Position numbers and translations under genes: made by a program. The notes under the pieces were generated by a model. It did not search any database. It was not told the origin of the DNA and saw only the letters and a program-made list of their open reading frames with translations. Below are positions 43,300 to 58,200 of a stretch of 64,000 nt of DNA, in pieces. Source of the DNA: Serripes groenlandicus (Eukaryota > Mollusca > Bivalvia > Cardiida > Cardiidae); the NCBI GenBank assembly GCA_031761405.1, contig JASEVX010000175.1:1-64000 (forward strand). The letters are read 5' to 3'. Within the stretch, counting starts at the first letter, position 1. The number at the start of each line of letters is the position of its first letter.

Positions 43300-46200
43300 C
43301 TGAAATATAAATGAATAAAAATCAAAATTAACTGTTTACCTGATATGATAATTTAAGAGGTATAACTCTTGGAAATACATACGGAAAACATTGTTACAAC
43401 TGTAAACAATTGGAGTATGACTGTGATACAAGGTTAAACAAGATGTGTTTGTGAAACACTGATGCCCCCCAATGGCAACATCTAGGTCAAAGGTCAAGGT
43501 CGCCAGGTCAAAAATGTTGGTACTGACAGAAAGGTCATGTCACAAGGAATACACATGTGAAATATGGTAGCCGTACCTGTTATGGTTCAAAAGTAGTGGT
43601 CAAGGTTAAAGTTTTTTTCGAGAATGGCAACATCTAGGTCAAAGGTCAAGGTCGCAAGGTGAAAAATTTTGGTACTGACAGAAAGGTCATGTCACAAGGT
43701 ATACACATGTGAAATATGGTAGCCTTACCTGTTATGGTTCAAAAGAAGTGGGGAAGGTTAAAAAAAAAATTGAGAATGGCAACATCTAGGTCAAAGGTCA
43801 AGGTCGCAAGGTCAAAAATGTTGGTACTGACAGAAAGGTCATGTCACAAGGAATACACATGTGAAATATGGTAGCCGTATCTGTTATGGTTCAAAAGTAA
43901 TGGCCAAGGTTAAAGTTTTTTTCGAGAATGGCAACATCTAGGTCAAAGGTCAAGGTCGCAAGGTCAAAAATGTTGGTACTGACAGAAAGGTCATGTCACA
44001 AGGAATACACATGTGAAATATGGTAGCCGTATCTGTTATGGTTCAAAAGTAATGGCCAAGGTTAAAGTTTTTTTCGAGAATGGCAACATCTAGGTCAAAG
44101 GTGGTCAAGGTCGCAAGGTCAAAAATGCTGGTACTGACAGAAAGGTCATGTCACAAGGAATACACATGTGAAATATGGTAGCCGTACCTGTTATGGTTCA
44201 AAAGTAATGGCCAAGGTTAAAGTTTTTTTACGAGAATGGCAACATCTAGGTCAAAGGTCAAGGTCGCAAGGTCAAACATTTTGGTACTGACAGAAAGGTT
44301 ATGTCACAAGGAATACACATGTGAAATATGGTAGCCGTACCTGTTATGGTTCAAAAGTAGTGGTCAAGGTTAAAGTTTTTTTCGTGCAGACAGGACAAAA
44401 ACTACATCTAGGTCAAAGGTCAAGGTCGCAAGGTCAAAAATTTTGGTACTGACAGAAAGGTCATGTCACAAGGAATACACATGTGAAATATGGTAGCCGT
44501 ACCTGTTATGGTTCAAAAGTAGTGGTCAAGGTTAAAGTTTTTTTTGTGCAGACAGACAGACAGACAGACGTGCAGACCAACAGACAGGCCAAAAACTATA
44601 TGCCCCCCGAATCGGAGATTCCGGGGGGGCATAAAAACATTGTGAGAAAATGAGAAATTGCTCTGATGTGACAAGATATCGTGCAAATTGAGGATAATAA
44701 CACGTAAATTTGACATATTTTAAATAGAATGATTTAAGTTTCTGACAAATCTTTTTCAACAAGATAGCATGCTGTGTAAAAAGAAGATATATTATCTTGT
44801 AGAAACCCTATTAAACCCTTTTCCACATACAACATTTTTGAAGCAGACGACTTTGATAACATAAAATTCCATGAATTTTGAAACTCCCTTTCAATGTAAG
44901 AGGGATGAAAACATCGTGTCAAAATAAGAAATTGCTCCCTTTGTCGAATTGTTTTCAATGGTCGTCTGCGGCAGATGCGTCTGTGGGAAAGGGTTCATAC
45001 AATTATATGGATTGTTATGTTGACGAGATAATATAAGATAATACTGCATGTAAAGAGGTTAACCCTTTGACTGCTGGAACCAATTGTGTGAAGCCTGTGC
45101 CAGCATTTTATATATCAGCCGTCCCGCGAGAAAACCAACATTGTGGTCTCTGCGTAAAGTATCGACCCCGATCAGCCTAAGCATGCCGCGTAGGTTTACA
45201 CGGATATACACTTTTTGCTTCCTGTGGATTTTCTGTTTCAGGAATCATTAGTCTATCCCCCTGCGACGGAATGTGTCATAGCCCGGATCAGTCTGCGTGC
45301 ACTGCGCTGGCTTAGCTGTGTCGATACATTACGCAGAGTCCATTATGTTAGTTTTCTCGCGGTACGGCTCATATATCCAAACCAGCCAACACATACGGGC
45401 CTTGTGACCAGACTATAACGCTTTTCAAAAGTCGTCTGATGGGATAGGGATAAATTGACCACAGTTGTCCGAGTTTTCATTTGAGTAGAAAGTGGAGGAA
45501 AACGAACAAAACATCGTTAAGAGACTAAAAATTGTTTTTCTATTTTGTCCATATGCTATAATAATAATACGAAAAAAAAACATGAATGGGTTTTTTCGCT
45601 TATAGTTAACAGGTGTGAGATTTTTTTTTTTTTTTTTTTAACAGGTGTGAGATTTTTTTTTTTTTTTTTTTTTTTTTCAATAACCCATGAAGCCTTTCTG
45701 AAATGAAACTGGAAAAATCCATGGGGGCCGCCATTTTGGATATGTATAAAAGGCAGACGTAAAACACAGATTGAAAATTATTGTCGTCTTTTTAATAATT
45801 TTTTTAAATCGGTATTTTGGGTATGTATAAAATGAGCAGAAAAACACGGATTGAAAATTATTGTCGTCTTTTTAACCATTTTTTTTAAAATCGGTATTTT
45901 GGGTATGTATAAAATGAGCGGAAAAAACACGGATTGAAAATTATTGTCGTCTTTTTAATCATTTTTTTAAATCGGTATTTTGGGTATGTATAAAATGAGC
46001 AGAAAAACACGGATTGAAAATTATTGTCGTCTTTTTAATCATTTTTTTTAAAATTGGTATTTTGGGTATGTATAAAATGAGCGGAAAAACACGGATTGAA
46101 AATTATTGTCGTCTTTTTAATCATTTTTTTTTTAAATAGATATTTAAGATCATTAAAATGCTGTGTTATGTGGGAATAAACATTTGTACGAAAAGTTAAA

Positions 46201-49200
46201 ACATAATAACATAAATATGTTTTCCCGTTCGTCAAAAAACCGACAGCATTAGCCTTCTACGCCCGAACCTAAATTTTGACTGTATCGTTGCCAAAGAAGG
46301 ACGTGACGTCATTTCCGTTACACTTCATCTTGGCGTAACGTCAATGGAGCGACGTCGTTTCCCGCAAAAAAAGTGGTATCAACATGAAAGACCCCAAATT
46401 CCTATACATGAGCTATTGCCACACTCATTCAAAGTATAATTATTTATCAAACATTGTGGCAAAAGGATAACTTTCTCATAAGGAGCAATTGTTCTTTTGG
46501 TGACAATCTTTTCCTAAATCGTCTGTTGCATAGGCCTCAGAAACTGTCTCTAATAGGGAAAGGGTTTAGCAGAAATGTGACCCCTTACATAATTTGTTCC
46601 AGTCATATTGACTGGTTGAAAAAGGTAGTCGCCAGATGGCATCAGAAAAGGGCTGATCTATTTGCTTCTTTACCATAATGCAGGTGATCGATTAAGGATC
46701 ATCTTGGCCCTCATGTTTTAACCTCGTTCATTATAAATGTATTCCTTGATTTTCTGAAAGTTATTACTTTATTATTTTCTGTTCGTAATAATAGACGACA
46801 GCAATACGAATTCCAAATATGTTTTGATAATGCAAGAAACATGACATTAACATTATTATTGTCTAGTCAATTACTTATAAATCCTTTTTGTATGGCCAAA
46901 GTATGTTCTTTAATTTTTGTTTATAATTATCTTGCGTTTTTTCGTAAATAGGTAGCACCTATAGATATATTAACCGTAATGATTTCGTATGAGAAAATGT
47001 TGGGAATCCCACCCAGGACCGTGTTACTATAAATAGCCTCTATATGGTTCATATCGTATAATAATTATTATTTTTTTATAATACCATATATATAGGCTAT
47101 TTATAGTAACACTGTCCTGTGTGGGATTCCACGAATTAACATTACGACGGTCATTATTATTACAGCATAAGGGACCATATAGAGAGACAATTTGTAGTAT
47201 CTTAACAAGGTATTGTATGGGTTTTTCCTTCTTTTTTCCTCAAATTAAAACTCGGACAACGAATTGAATTGACAACGACAAAAAGAATGGACTCTACCTG
47301 ACGTGTGCACTGCTTCTGTCACTTTCTTGTCATACAGGATCTTCTCTTTCCAATGTACAAGGACATCTAAATCCGACATGGTTTCATTCCTATCACATAT
47401 GAATGTTATCTTGTCGCTGGTCGCCGAATCTTCCTTTGTAACATCTAACGGGATAGTGTTTTGTGGATGGGAACAGCTTAACCTCATGTCTGAGAGATGA
47501 TTGGTGTCCCCCGTCAATACAAAAGTAACGTTATCGTCCTTCCATATCACCGTCAAACCTTGTAAGAGAACGTATGAATTGTTAAAGAAAGTTGAAAGCT
47601 TATACCTGATACTGTAGACTGTTAATCCTTTCTCATATACAGACGCATGTTGACGCCTCTACAGCAGAGGATACTTGAAAAGGAAAAGTTGCTCATGGTG
47701 AGCAATTTCACCATTTGCCACAATGTTTTTTTCAATTTGTTTCAATGATTTAACTTTCATTTAATACAGAGGCTTACATGAAGATGACTTTTGATAACAA
47801 TGAGGCAAAAGGATAAATTGACCTTTCCCCTGATGCAGATGACTTTTGATAACAATGAGGCAAAAGGATAAATTGACTTTTCCCCCGATGCAAATGGATT
47901 GAGCAATCAATAACTTCTCTAAATTGATAATATCTTCTTTTACACATTGTTTACAACTATCATATCTTTTTTTCAACAATGTTTCTGCTGGCATATTCTC
48001 AAAACAAAACATTGTTTGAATTTTCAATTTCTATGTCTTGAGTTGCAATCGGCTTGGGATGGCATAACAATAGCACATCAAGAAATGTAATGTGTAAACT
48101 CCCCACAACATGCATATTCAGCGGACATCTTTTGAAATCCTTGGGACAAATTATTTCAACTCTATTCAATAATTGTAGTTCAATCTGTAGCTATATTCCA
48201 TATCTTTGTCCTAGATGTTTTCAAAGTCGTCTGCTGCATATTTGCTTTTCGTGGGAATACTCAAGAATAGGATATGACTATTTCTATTTCAATTATGAGG
48301 TTTTGAAAATACCTATCAACGGTTTAGCCATGTTAAACGTCACTTTTTTTTCTTCGGCCTTCTCTAGCGTTTTGTAATGCAGCAAAGCATCAGCTGAGAC
48401 TATCACAAAATCATGGTAACCAACAATCGTTTCTGAAAAAGGAAAGTTCCTGCTAACTCTTTATCTCATACAGACATGCTCGCAGCAGATATATTTTTAG
48501 TCTTCTGCTTTAAATATATTTCTATGGAAAATATTGAATCATCATGAAAATTTAAAGTATAATTTTTGTACAATGTTTTCTAATTCAGGGAAAGAGTTTA
48601 ATGAAAGGACTTAATGTATTTGTATTTTGTGTTACCCGTTATCAACTGCAGAGGCACTTTGATACATCTGCAGCAGACGACTTTTGAAAATATAGTGGAA
48701 CAATGTTTTTATCTTAAAATAATAATACTGTCATTAATGTTAACCTTTTCCCACATACATACTCTTTCTGACGCCTCTGCAGCAGCAGACGACTTTAGAA
48801 ATCATAGTGGCAAAAGGAGAAATTGCTCATAATGAGCAATTTCTCCATTTGCCATAATTATTTCAACTCTATTCAATAATCATACTATCATTTATACAAA
48901 TTTTCTAAATTGTGGACATGATAATTTCAAAGTAGTCTGCTGCAGACTTATTGAATATGGGAAACGGTTTATCGAGATTTTCCATATTTCTGGCCCGATT
49001 TCTAGAGAAAAAGTATAATTGTTTCAGATTTCAGGATTGGGGCTGAATATCTGCCTACAAATGCCCTAACAAAAAGGGTTGATATTAAATATCTTGAATA
49101 TGAGCCGTTACACGAGAAAACCAACATTGATGACAGACACTTTACGCCTCCTGTGGATTTTCTGTTTCAGGAATAATTACTTCATACCTCTATCCCCTGA

Positions 49201-52200
49201 GACGAAATATTTCGGTCCGGATTAGAATGCATGGATTGCAAAGGCTGATCTGGGTCGATACATTTACTCAGAGTCCATAATGATGGTTTTCTCAAGGAAC
49301 GGCTCATATGTTGTTAAAGACAGTGAGCCAAATCAGGTTTCCTTTCTTGGAGACTTGGGGTTTTCCTGTTTAATTACGAGAGTCGTCTGCTTTGAAAAGA
49401 ATATTAGAAAAATAATGTCTAGAAATTTAAACATACACTTTTGATACAAATTTCATAACATTATAGGGAAAGGAAAATCGCTGCATAACATCTAAGCAAA
49501 AATATTGAAAACATATATACAGCAAAGTATTATTATTGACAAGAACTGAAAACATTGTGGCAAATGGAGAAATTGCTCATCAAGAGCAATTTCTCCTTTT
49601 GCCAAAATGTTTTCAAATGTCGTCAGCTACAGAGGCATAAGAAAGCGATGTATGTGGGAAAGAGTTAATATCTATACATCAAAGTAGTAGTATTGACAAT
49701 ATTTGAAAACATTGTGGCAAATGGAGAAATTGCTCATCAAGAGCAATTTCTCCTTTTGCCGAAATGATTTCAAATGTCGTCAGCTGCAGAGGCGTCAGTA
49801 AGCGTCTGTTTGTGGGAAAGGTTTGAAACCTTTTCCTTTCTAAATGATAACAAAAGTTGTCTGCTGCAAGACTAACAACTTGAAAAAAACAACATTGACA
49901 GAATACAAATCATTGTGTGAAAAGGAGAAATTACTCCTTTCAGTCACCCACATGTACACCAAGAGACTCACCAGTAACGTTGATGTTCATCTTACAACCA
50001 AGAGCCTCTATGGATGGTTTCTTGGCTGTGAAACATCGAACATCCGGGTTTGGACTCCTCAGAAGGTTTAATTCCAGGTTCGAATTAATTTCTCCTACAG
50101 CTGGATTGTCGTCAACTAAAGATAAAGAAATCTTTTGTAAATCGATTTTTTTCTCATGAAAAATAAACCATGTATAAGACATAAGAACATAGCTTTGAAA
50201 TTGGAACATAGATAATGACCCATTTCCCTCTTACCGATTACACACATACAACAAATCTGCAGCAGACGACTTTAATAAAACATTTCAAGAAACATATAGA
50301 ACATCTCATGATCATGTAAAACCTTACTTTAAAAATAACATTTTAAACAAGAGGGCCATAATGGCCCTGGATCGCTCACCTTAATTATACAATGTACTGC
50401 AATGTAAAACACATCAAGACAATTATTCTGAATGCAACCTCCACAGTGTTAACAAGATTTTCCCTCATTTGGCCTAGTGATCTATATTTTTTTACCTTAT
50501 ATGACCCATGTTCCAACATGGACTAGATATCATCAAGACAACATTCTGACAAATTTTCAACTTGCTCAAAGTAAAAATGCGGCCTCCCGAGTTTGAACAA
50601 TATTTTCCTTTATTGACCTTGTTTCTGAACCAATATGACCCATATTCAAACTTGACCTAGATATAATTCAGACAAACATTCTGACCAAATTTCAAGCTGC
50701 TGAAGCAAAAAATGCAGCATCCAAAGTGTTAACAAGATTTTCCTTCAATTTGGCCTAGTGACCTAGTTTATGACCCGGCCTGACCCATATTCGAACTTGG
50801 CCTAGATATCATTCAGCTCAACATTATGACCAAATTTCAACATGCTCAAGTTGAAAATATGGCCTCTACAGTGTTAATAAGATTATCCTTCAATTTGGCC
50901 TAGTGACCTAGTCTTTGAACCGGCATGACCCATATTCGAACTTGGCCTACATTTCATACAGCTCAACATTCTGACAAAATTTCAAGCTGCTGAAGCAAAA
51001 AATGCGGCATCCAAAGTGTTAACACAATTTTCCTTCAATTTGGCCTAGTGACCTAGTTTTTGACCCGGCATGACCCATATTCGAACTTGGCCTAGATATC
51101 ATTCAGCTCAACATTCTGACCAAATTTCAAGCTGCTGAAGCAAAACATGCGGCTTCTAAAGAGTTAACAAGATTTCCCCTCAATTTGGCCTAGTGACCTA
51201 GTTTCTGACCCAATATGACCCATATTTAAACTTGACCTAGATATCTTTAAGACAAACATTCTGACAAAATTTCAACATGCTCAAGTTGAAAATATGGGCT
51301 CTACAGTGTTAACAAGATTATCCTTCAATTTGGCCTAGTGACCTAGTTTTTGACCCAATATGACCCATATTCGAAAAAATTGCGGCATCTGGATTGTTAA
51401 CAAGATTTTTCTTCAATTTGACCTAGTGACCTAATTTTTGAACCATGACCCATGTTCCATGTTCGAACTTGACCTACATATCATCAAGACAAACATTCTG
51501 ATAAAGTTTCAACATGCTCAAGTTGAAAATGTGGCCTCCAGAGTGTTAACAACATTTCCCTTCAATTTGACCTAATGACCTCGCTTTTGACCCGACATGA
51601 CCCAGTTTCGAACTTGTCCAAGATATGCTGGAGATGAATGTTCTGATAAACTTTCATGATGATTGGATGCAAAATGTAGCCTGTATAGTGTCAACAAGCT
51701 GAAATGTTGACGACGCACGACGGACGGACAAAATGTGATCACAATAGCTCACCTTGCACTTCGTGCATAGTTGAGCTAAAAATGTGGCAAAAGGATAAAT
51801 TTCTTATACGAAAAAAAAGGCACATTATTGGCTGGTTAATTACAAAGTCGTCTGCTGCAGATGTGTTGTACGTAGAAAAGGGTTATTTTTTAAGCAATTG
51901 ATCTGGTATGCTATTTATAAAGTCTTCAATAAAATGAAAAGTCCCATATTGTAACCCTTTTCCTCATACAACAATTCTGCAGCAGACGAAAGTATTTTGT
52001 CAAAAAATGGAAAATCTCTATAATTGAATGGATAACCTATGACTGAAAGTGGAAAACATTGTGTCAAAAGGAGAAATTGCACGTTTTATGCAATTTCTTC
52101 TTTTGTCACTATGTTTTCAAATAGCTGTCTGCTGCAGAGGCGTCAGAAAGCGTCTATATGAGGGAAAGGGTTAGAGATCCAACCATACCATGGCTCGCTT

Positions 52201-55200
52201 AGAAAGTGAATTAAATCAAACTAATAACTAATCTGTCATTATACCCGATACTTCGGTCAGGGTAGTGGAGACAACCGACGGATCTCCTTCAATGTTACAG
52301 CTGTATCTGCCCGAATCATTCCTACTGGCTTTATCAATTATCAACTTGTATGCGAATATTTGGTTGGAATCATCCGGGAAATTAGGGGGTCCAGCCACCA
52401 GTGGTTTCAGTTTGTCGTTTTGATGCCAGATTATGTTGATGTCCGGCTTGGGATCAGGATCCTTGAAACTGCAGGACAATGTTACTTGTCCATTAGTCCT
52501 GTACACTACGTCCTGGGAGATCGACAAATTCTGGACTTCACATCTAGCTCCTGGAAACGAAAAGAAACAAAATTATAAGATCAAATGATCATTATACAGG
52601 GAACTACAAAGAAGGAGTAAATGTGTCTTTTCACCACGATATCTCTCTTATGCCCAACCAAACCCTATGTTGTGGGTACTCAAAAGAATTGTCTCACGAA
52701 GACGATTCTTTTGAGAACCGACAACATAGGGTTTGAGTGTGAATGAAGGATTTCAGAATGTGTAAAATGGCTCTTTTGTAGGCCTCGGTATTAAAAGACA
52801 AGAGGGCCAAGATGGCCCTAAATCGATCACCTAATTGATAGTAAATTAGTAGCAAATATTTAACTGTAAATATCTGGGAAAATTTGATCAAGGAGTGCAA
52901 ATGAAACTGCAAGGAGTGGACACTTCTCAAGAAACAGCTTATCAGTAAATGCCATTTATAACTTGAAATCTAACAAGAAATTTAATAAGAATGGAATTAT
53001 AAAGTTTTTGTCATTTTGCACCTTTCCTGATGCCGCCTTGCTGCCCTGTTTTTCAACGAAATCTATATGGCTTCAACACTTTTTTTAGAGGGTCACTTAT
53101 GGACCATTTCTATCAAATTATCTTGGAATCGGACAAGCAGATTATGGAGGAAAAGGATTTTAAAATTTGGGTATTTTTCTCACTTTCTGATGCCGCAGCA
53201 ACCAAAGTTCTCAAAGGAATTTAAATCTTCGAACAATTTTGAAAGAGGATCACCAAAGGAACATTCCTGTGATGTTTTGTGGAAATTGGTCTATTGGAAT
53301 GGTAGGAGTTGGTTGTCATTTGTAGCTAAAAGTTCAATTTACCCCTTTTGTGATGACGCCTGGTTGCTATGATTGTGTAACCAATCAAAAACTGCTTAAA
53401 CAATTTAAATAGAGGATCATTAAAGTAAGATTCGTATTATATTTTCTTAAAATCAGACAAGCACTTTCATAACAAGAGGCCCATGAGGGCCAATGCTCTA
53501 CTGGCATTGATCTGGCTTGTTTCAAAAGGAACCAATATGTCATCAATATTCAAATACCATCTAAGTTTGGTGAAGATCAGATAGTAAATGGAAGCTCTAT
53601 TGTGTTCACAAGCTGTATTATAGCGCAATTTTGACAATTTCAAGGGCCATAATCCAGCCATGCATGGGTAGATCTGGCCGTTTTTTAGAAATGAATCAAA
53701 CTCTCATGGATATCTAACTACTGTATAAGTTTGATTGAGATACAATACAAAATAAGGACTGTATCATGTTAACAAGCCCTATTATGGCAATTTTTACAAT
53801 TTCAAGGGCCATAATTTAGTCATGCATGGGGCGGATCTGGCTTGTTTTCGAAAGGAATCAAGCTCTCATGGATATCTAACTACTGTAAAAGTTTGGTTGA
53901 GATACAATCAAAAGTGAAGACTGTATCGTTTTAACAAGCTCTTTTATAGCAATTTTGACCATTTTAAGGGCCATAATCCAGTCATGCATGGGCGGATCTG
54001 TGGCTGGTTTTCGAAAGGAACCGAGCTCTCATGGATATCTAACTACTGTATAAGTTTGGTTGAGATACAATCAAAAGTGAAGACTGTATCGTTTTAACAA
54101 GCTCTTTTATAGCAATTTTAACCATTTCAAGGGCCATAATCCAGTCATGCATGGGCGGATCTGTGGATGGTTTTCGAAAGGAACCGAGCTCTCATAGATA
54201 TCTAACTACTGTATAAGTTTGGTTGAGATACAATCAAAAGTGAAGACTGAATCGTGTTAACAAGCTCTTTTATAGCAATTTTGACCATTTCAAGGGCCAT
54301 AACCCAGTCATGCATGGGCAGATCTGGCTGGTTTTCGAAAGGAACCGAGCTCTCATAGATATCTAACTACTGTATAAGTTTGGTTGAGATACAATCAAAA
54401 GTGAAGACTGAATCGTGTTAACAAGCTCTTTTATAGCAATTTTGACCATTTCAAGGGCCATAACCCAGTCATGCATGGGCAGATCTGGCTGGTTTTCGAA
54501 AGGAACCGAGCTCTCATGGATATCTAACTACTGTATAAGTTTGGTTGAGATACAATTAAAAGTGAAGACTGTACCGTGTTAACAAGAAATTGTTTACGGA
54601 CGGATGCACGCACTCATGCACGGACGACGGACGAATCGCCACGACATAAGCCCTTCTGGCCTTTGGCCAGTAGAGCTAAAAATGGAATTTTCAAATTTTG
54701 TCATTTTGCCCCTTTTCTGATGCCGCCTGACTACCATGTTTTTCGACCAATCAGTATGGCTTGAACAATTTTTATAGAGGGTCACCCAAGGAACATTTCT
54801 ACCAAATTATATTTCAATCTGACAGGCAGATTCGGAGAAGATTTTTAAAGTTTGGACATTTTGTCCCCTTTCTGATGCCACAGCAACCAAAGTTCTCAAT
54901 GGAATTTAAATCTTTGAACAATTTTGAAAGAGGACCACCAAAGGAACATTACTTTGATGTTTGGTGGAAATTGTTCTTGCGGTTCAGGAGGAGATGATGT
55001 TTAAAGCTAAAAGTTAAAGACGGACAAAAAGTGATCAGAATAGCTCACCTTGAGCCTTTAAGAACTGTTTCATAAACTACATAGCCGAATTTCTTTTACC
55101 ATGACATAACACAAACTTTATTTAGACATTATAAGCATTATAGTTCATGGTTAAATAATACAAATATAATAACACAAAATGCAATCAATTCATTAGTGAA

Positions 55201-58200
55201 GTGTTAATGCACTGTATTCCTGATCATGATTTGTTTTTTATATGATTATAGAAATCGGTTTACATAAGATGCTCATGCATTCATTTTCAGTTTATAAATT
55301 TGACTGATGAACACATGTTAGTGTGTAAGCGTTATTTTCATTGCTTACATATGTTTTTTAACGTATAAACCAAGCTAATCATAATACAATTCGCCATAAT
55401 ATAACCTTAACCCTTTCCCTCATATAGACGCTTTCTGACGCCTCTGCAGCAGACGGCTTTTTGAAAACATAGTGACAAAAGAAGAAATTGCACAAAACGT
55501 GCAATTTCTCCTTTTGCCACAATGTTTTCCACTTTTTGTCATAGGTTATCCATTTAATTATGGAGATTTTCTATATTTTGACAAAATACGTTGAAAGTTG
55601 TCTACTGCAGAATTGTCGTATGAGGGAAAGGGTTAAGGAAACATTCAAAGTTAATCGACTTGGTTTGTTTTGGAAATTCTTACTTTAAACTTTTCAAGAT
55701 GTTATAAGTCTATGTTTGGAACCTCAGAAATCTGTATCCTTTTCAGCTGGCATTGAGCATACAGGGAGCTTTAGGGATCATACTGTGTCCGTCATCTGTC
55801 ACCGTTAATTATATTTTTTTTCTAAACAATATCTACTCCTAATCCACAGGGTCAATTTCAACCAAACTTGTCACGATCAATTTTTTCACGGACATCTTTT
55901 TTACTTGCCAAGTAATGAATCTGGTTGCTGCGGCATCAGAAAGATGGTACAATTACAAATATATATCCTGTGTTTATTGAGGTCTGATTCTAAGATAATT
56001 TGGTAGAAATGTTACTTAGGCTAAATGACTGCTCCGAAAATGCTGGTCTTAACTATCATTTTCTGAAATGTTCCTTATGATAGCATGTACAAATGTTGTT
56101 CAAGGCATTGTTATTTGTTTAAAACCATGGATTTAGAATAAGGTGTATTATAAAAACGGTAAAAATGCTTCCGCTCCGAAAGTCTTTGTTTGAATGCAAG
56201 ATAATGTGGTGACACGGAATGTTAACACATCTTGATAGGACGAAAAACATGGCTGACAGGGGCCGTGACTTTTTTTCGCTGTGTAATATAGTGCCAATAG
56301 TGTAACAGTTAAACGTCTTCTCGTCTCATGGTGCTCGTCAGATTTTAAATTAATTTTGCAGAAATGTTCCCTGGGTCACCATCTATAAAATGTATTTCAT
56401 ATTAGTTTTGATTGGTTAAACTTAAAATCCGATTTCACTTATATGCTTTATTGCAGATTATTGCATGTGGAAAGGCGTTTAATTGCTTTAACATATAATC
56501 AGTTGAGCGAAACAGGGTTATATAACCCTTTTTGTATAATATCCCCACTGCGCACCTACTACTCAACCTCATACTCTTCGTTTTCACCATCTGAGATCTC
56601 AGCTTTAATAAATCACAAAGTTTCACTTTCAGTACTTTGACTTCCATTAATCATTTTAAAACTACATTTTTAAAAAAGATAAGAATATCGATTTATACAT
56701 ATGGACCTGGCAACGCTATTAACAAAAATATCTATACTCTATGGATTTATGTAGATAATTTATGCTATTTCATGAGATATATAGATTGTCTTCAAATAAA
56801 AAGAGCCTATCCCTTTCAGTTACTGTTTAAAATGTAGCTGATACACACGAATATGACCCTCTGCAACAGGAAACTTTTGAAAACTTGGTGGGAAAAGAAG
56901 AAATAACAAAGCCATTCTTTATCCTGAATATGTACAACTAATATAATAATTTTCGCAACTTTCTAGATATTTTACTCAGTTTTAAAATCTCCAGAAACTC
57001 TCAAGGTAGACGACCCTGAATAATCAACATACAACAAATCTGCAGCAGTCAACTTCGAAAACATTTACACAAAAATGTAGTAAATCTCTATAAATGAAAG
57101 TGACTTATTTTTATAAAATGGAGTTGAAAACATTTCTACTTTTTTCACAATGTTTACAAATGATGTCTGCTGCAGAGGCGTCATATGTCGTCTGTATGAG
57201 TTAAATGGTTAACCCTGACTATGAGACAAGGCTAAACACCTCTCTCTTAACCCTTTCTCACATACATATACAACAAATCTGCAGCAGACGACTTTGAAAA
57301 CATTTAGTAAAACACATGGAACCTTATAATCTATAAATGAAAGAACAATTATTGAATTAACTTGAAAACTTGTGTCATAAGGAGAAAATGCTCATGATGA
57401 GCGATTTTTCCTTTTGTCACAATGTGATCGGAGATGCATCAGAAAACGTGCGTCTGTAATTGGGAAAACAGTTAACACACAACATGAGTCACATTGAGGG
57501 AAATGGAGTCTTAGTGCCTCTTACTTTTGGCAATTATATAAAAGTACAAGGCTAGAAAGGCTACACTTCTAGCTTGTGTATTTGATCCGTTCAATAAGAA
57601 AACCAACAGTGTGGACTCTGCGTAAAGTATCGATCCGGATCAGCCTATATATTTAAAGCATGCCGCGCAGGCTAACCTGGACTGATATGTTTCGCCTCCT
57701 GTGGATTTCTGTTTCAGGAATCATTAATTACTCTATACCTTTAATCCCATGAAACGGAATGTGTCGGCCCGGATAAGGCTAAATTAAATTTAGCGCAAGT
57801 CTGCAGCATACTTGAAAACATCTTGGTAAAAAGGTTATGCTGTTATATATGGCATTCATAAAACTCCCCATATTTCGACGATACATGCAGTCAAAATATA
57901 AAATAGGATCAGAGTACCGAAACCTGGATTTATAGATAGATCTATAGGAAAACCGGGATTGATGACATTCAGAAAATGCGATTAAATGACATCAACTAGT
58001 AAATAATTTGCCGGATTTTTTTAAACAAACAAGGAAGTACCAAAAAATTGAATGTGTGTCTTAAAACACATACCTTAGACTAAGATACCTGCCATGGAAC
58101 CTGTTATTTATTTGTAGGTTAAATAAGATTAAGAACGTGGTCTACAGTTATTGATCCCTTAAAGTATTTCCCTTACTGGAAGTGGAAACACAAAACATGT

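Noticed and set aside
43471..44540. Regular ~151-bp repeat considered as a CRISPR-like or centromeric satellite
   Set aside because: The units are contiguous without spacers, number only seven, and are bounded by the hairpin ends of a mobile element.
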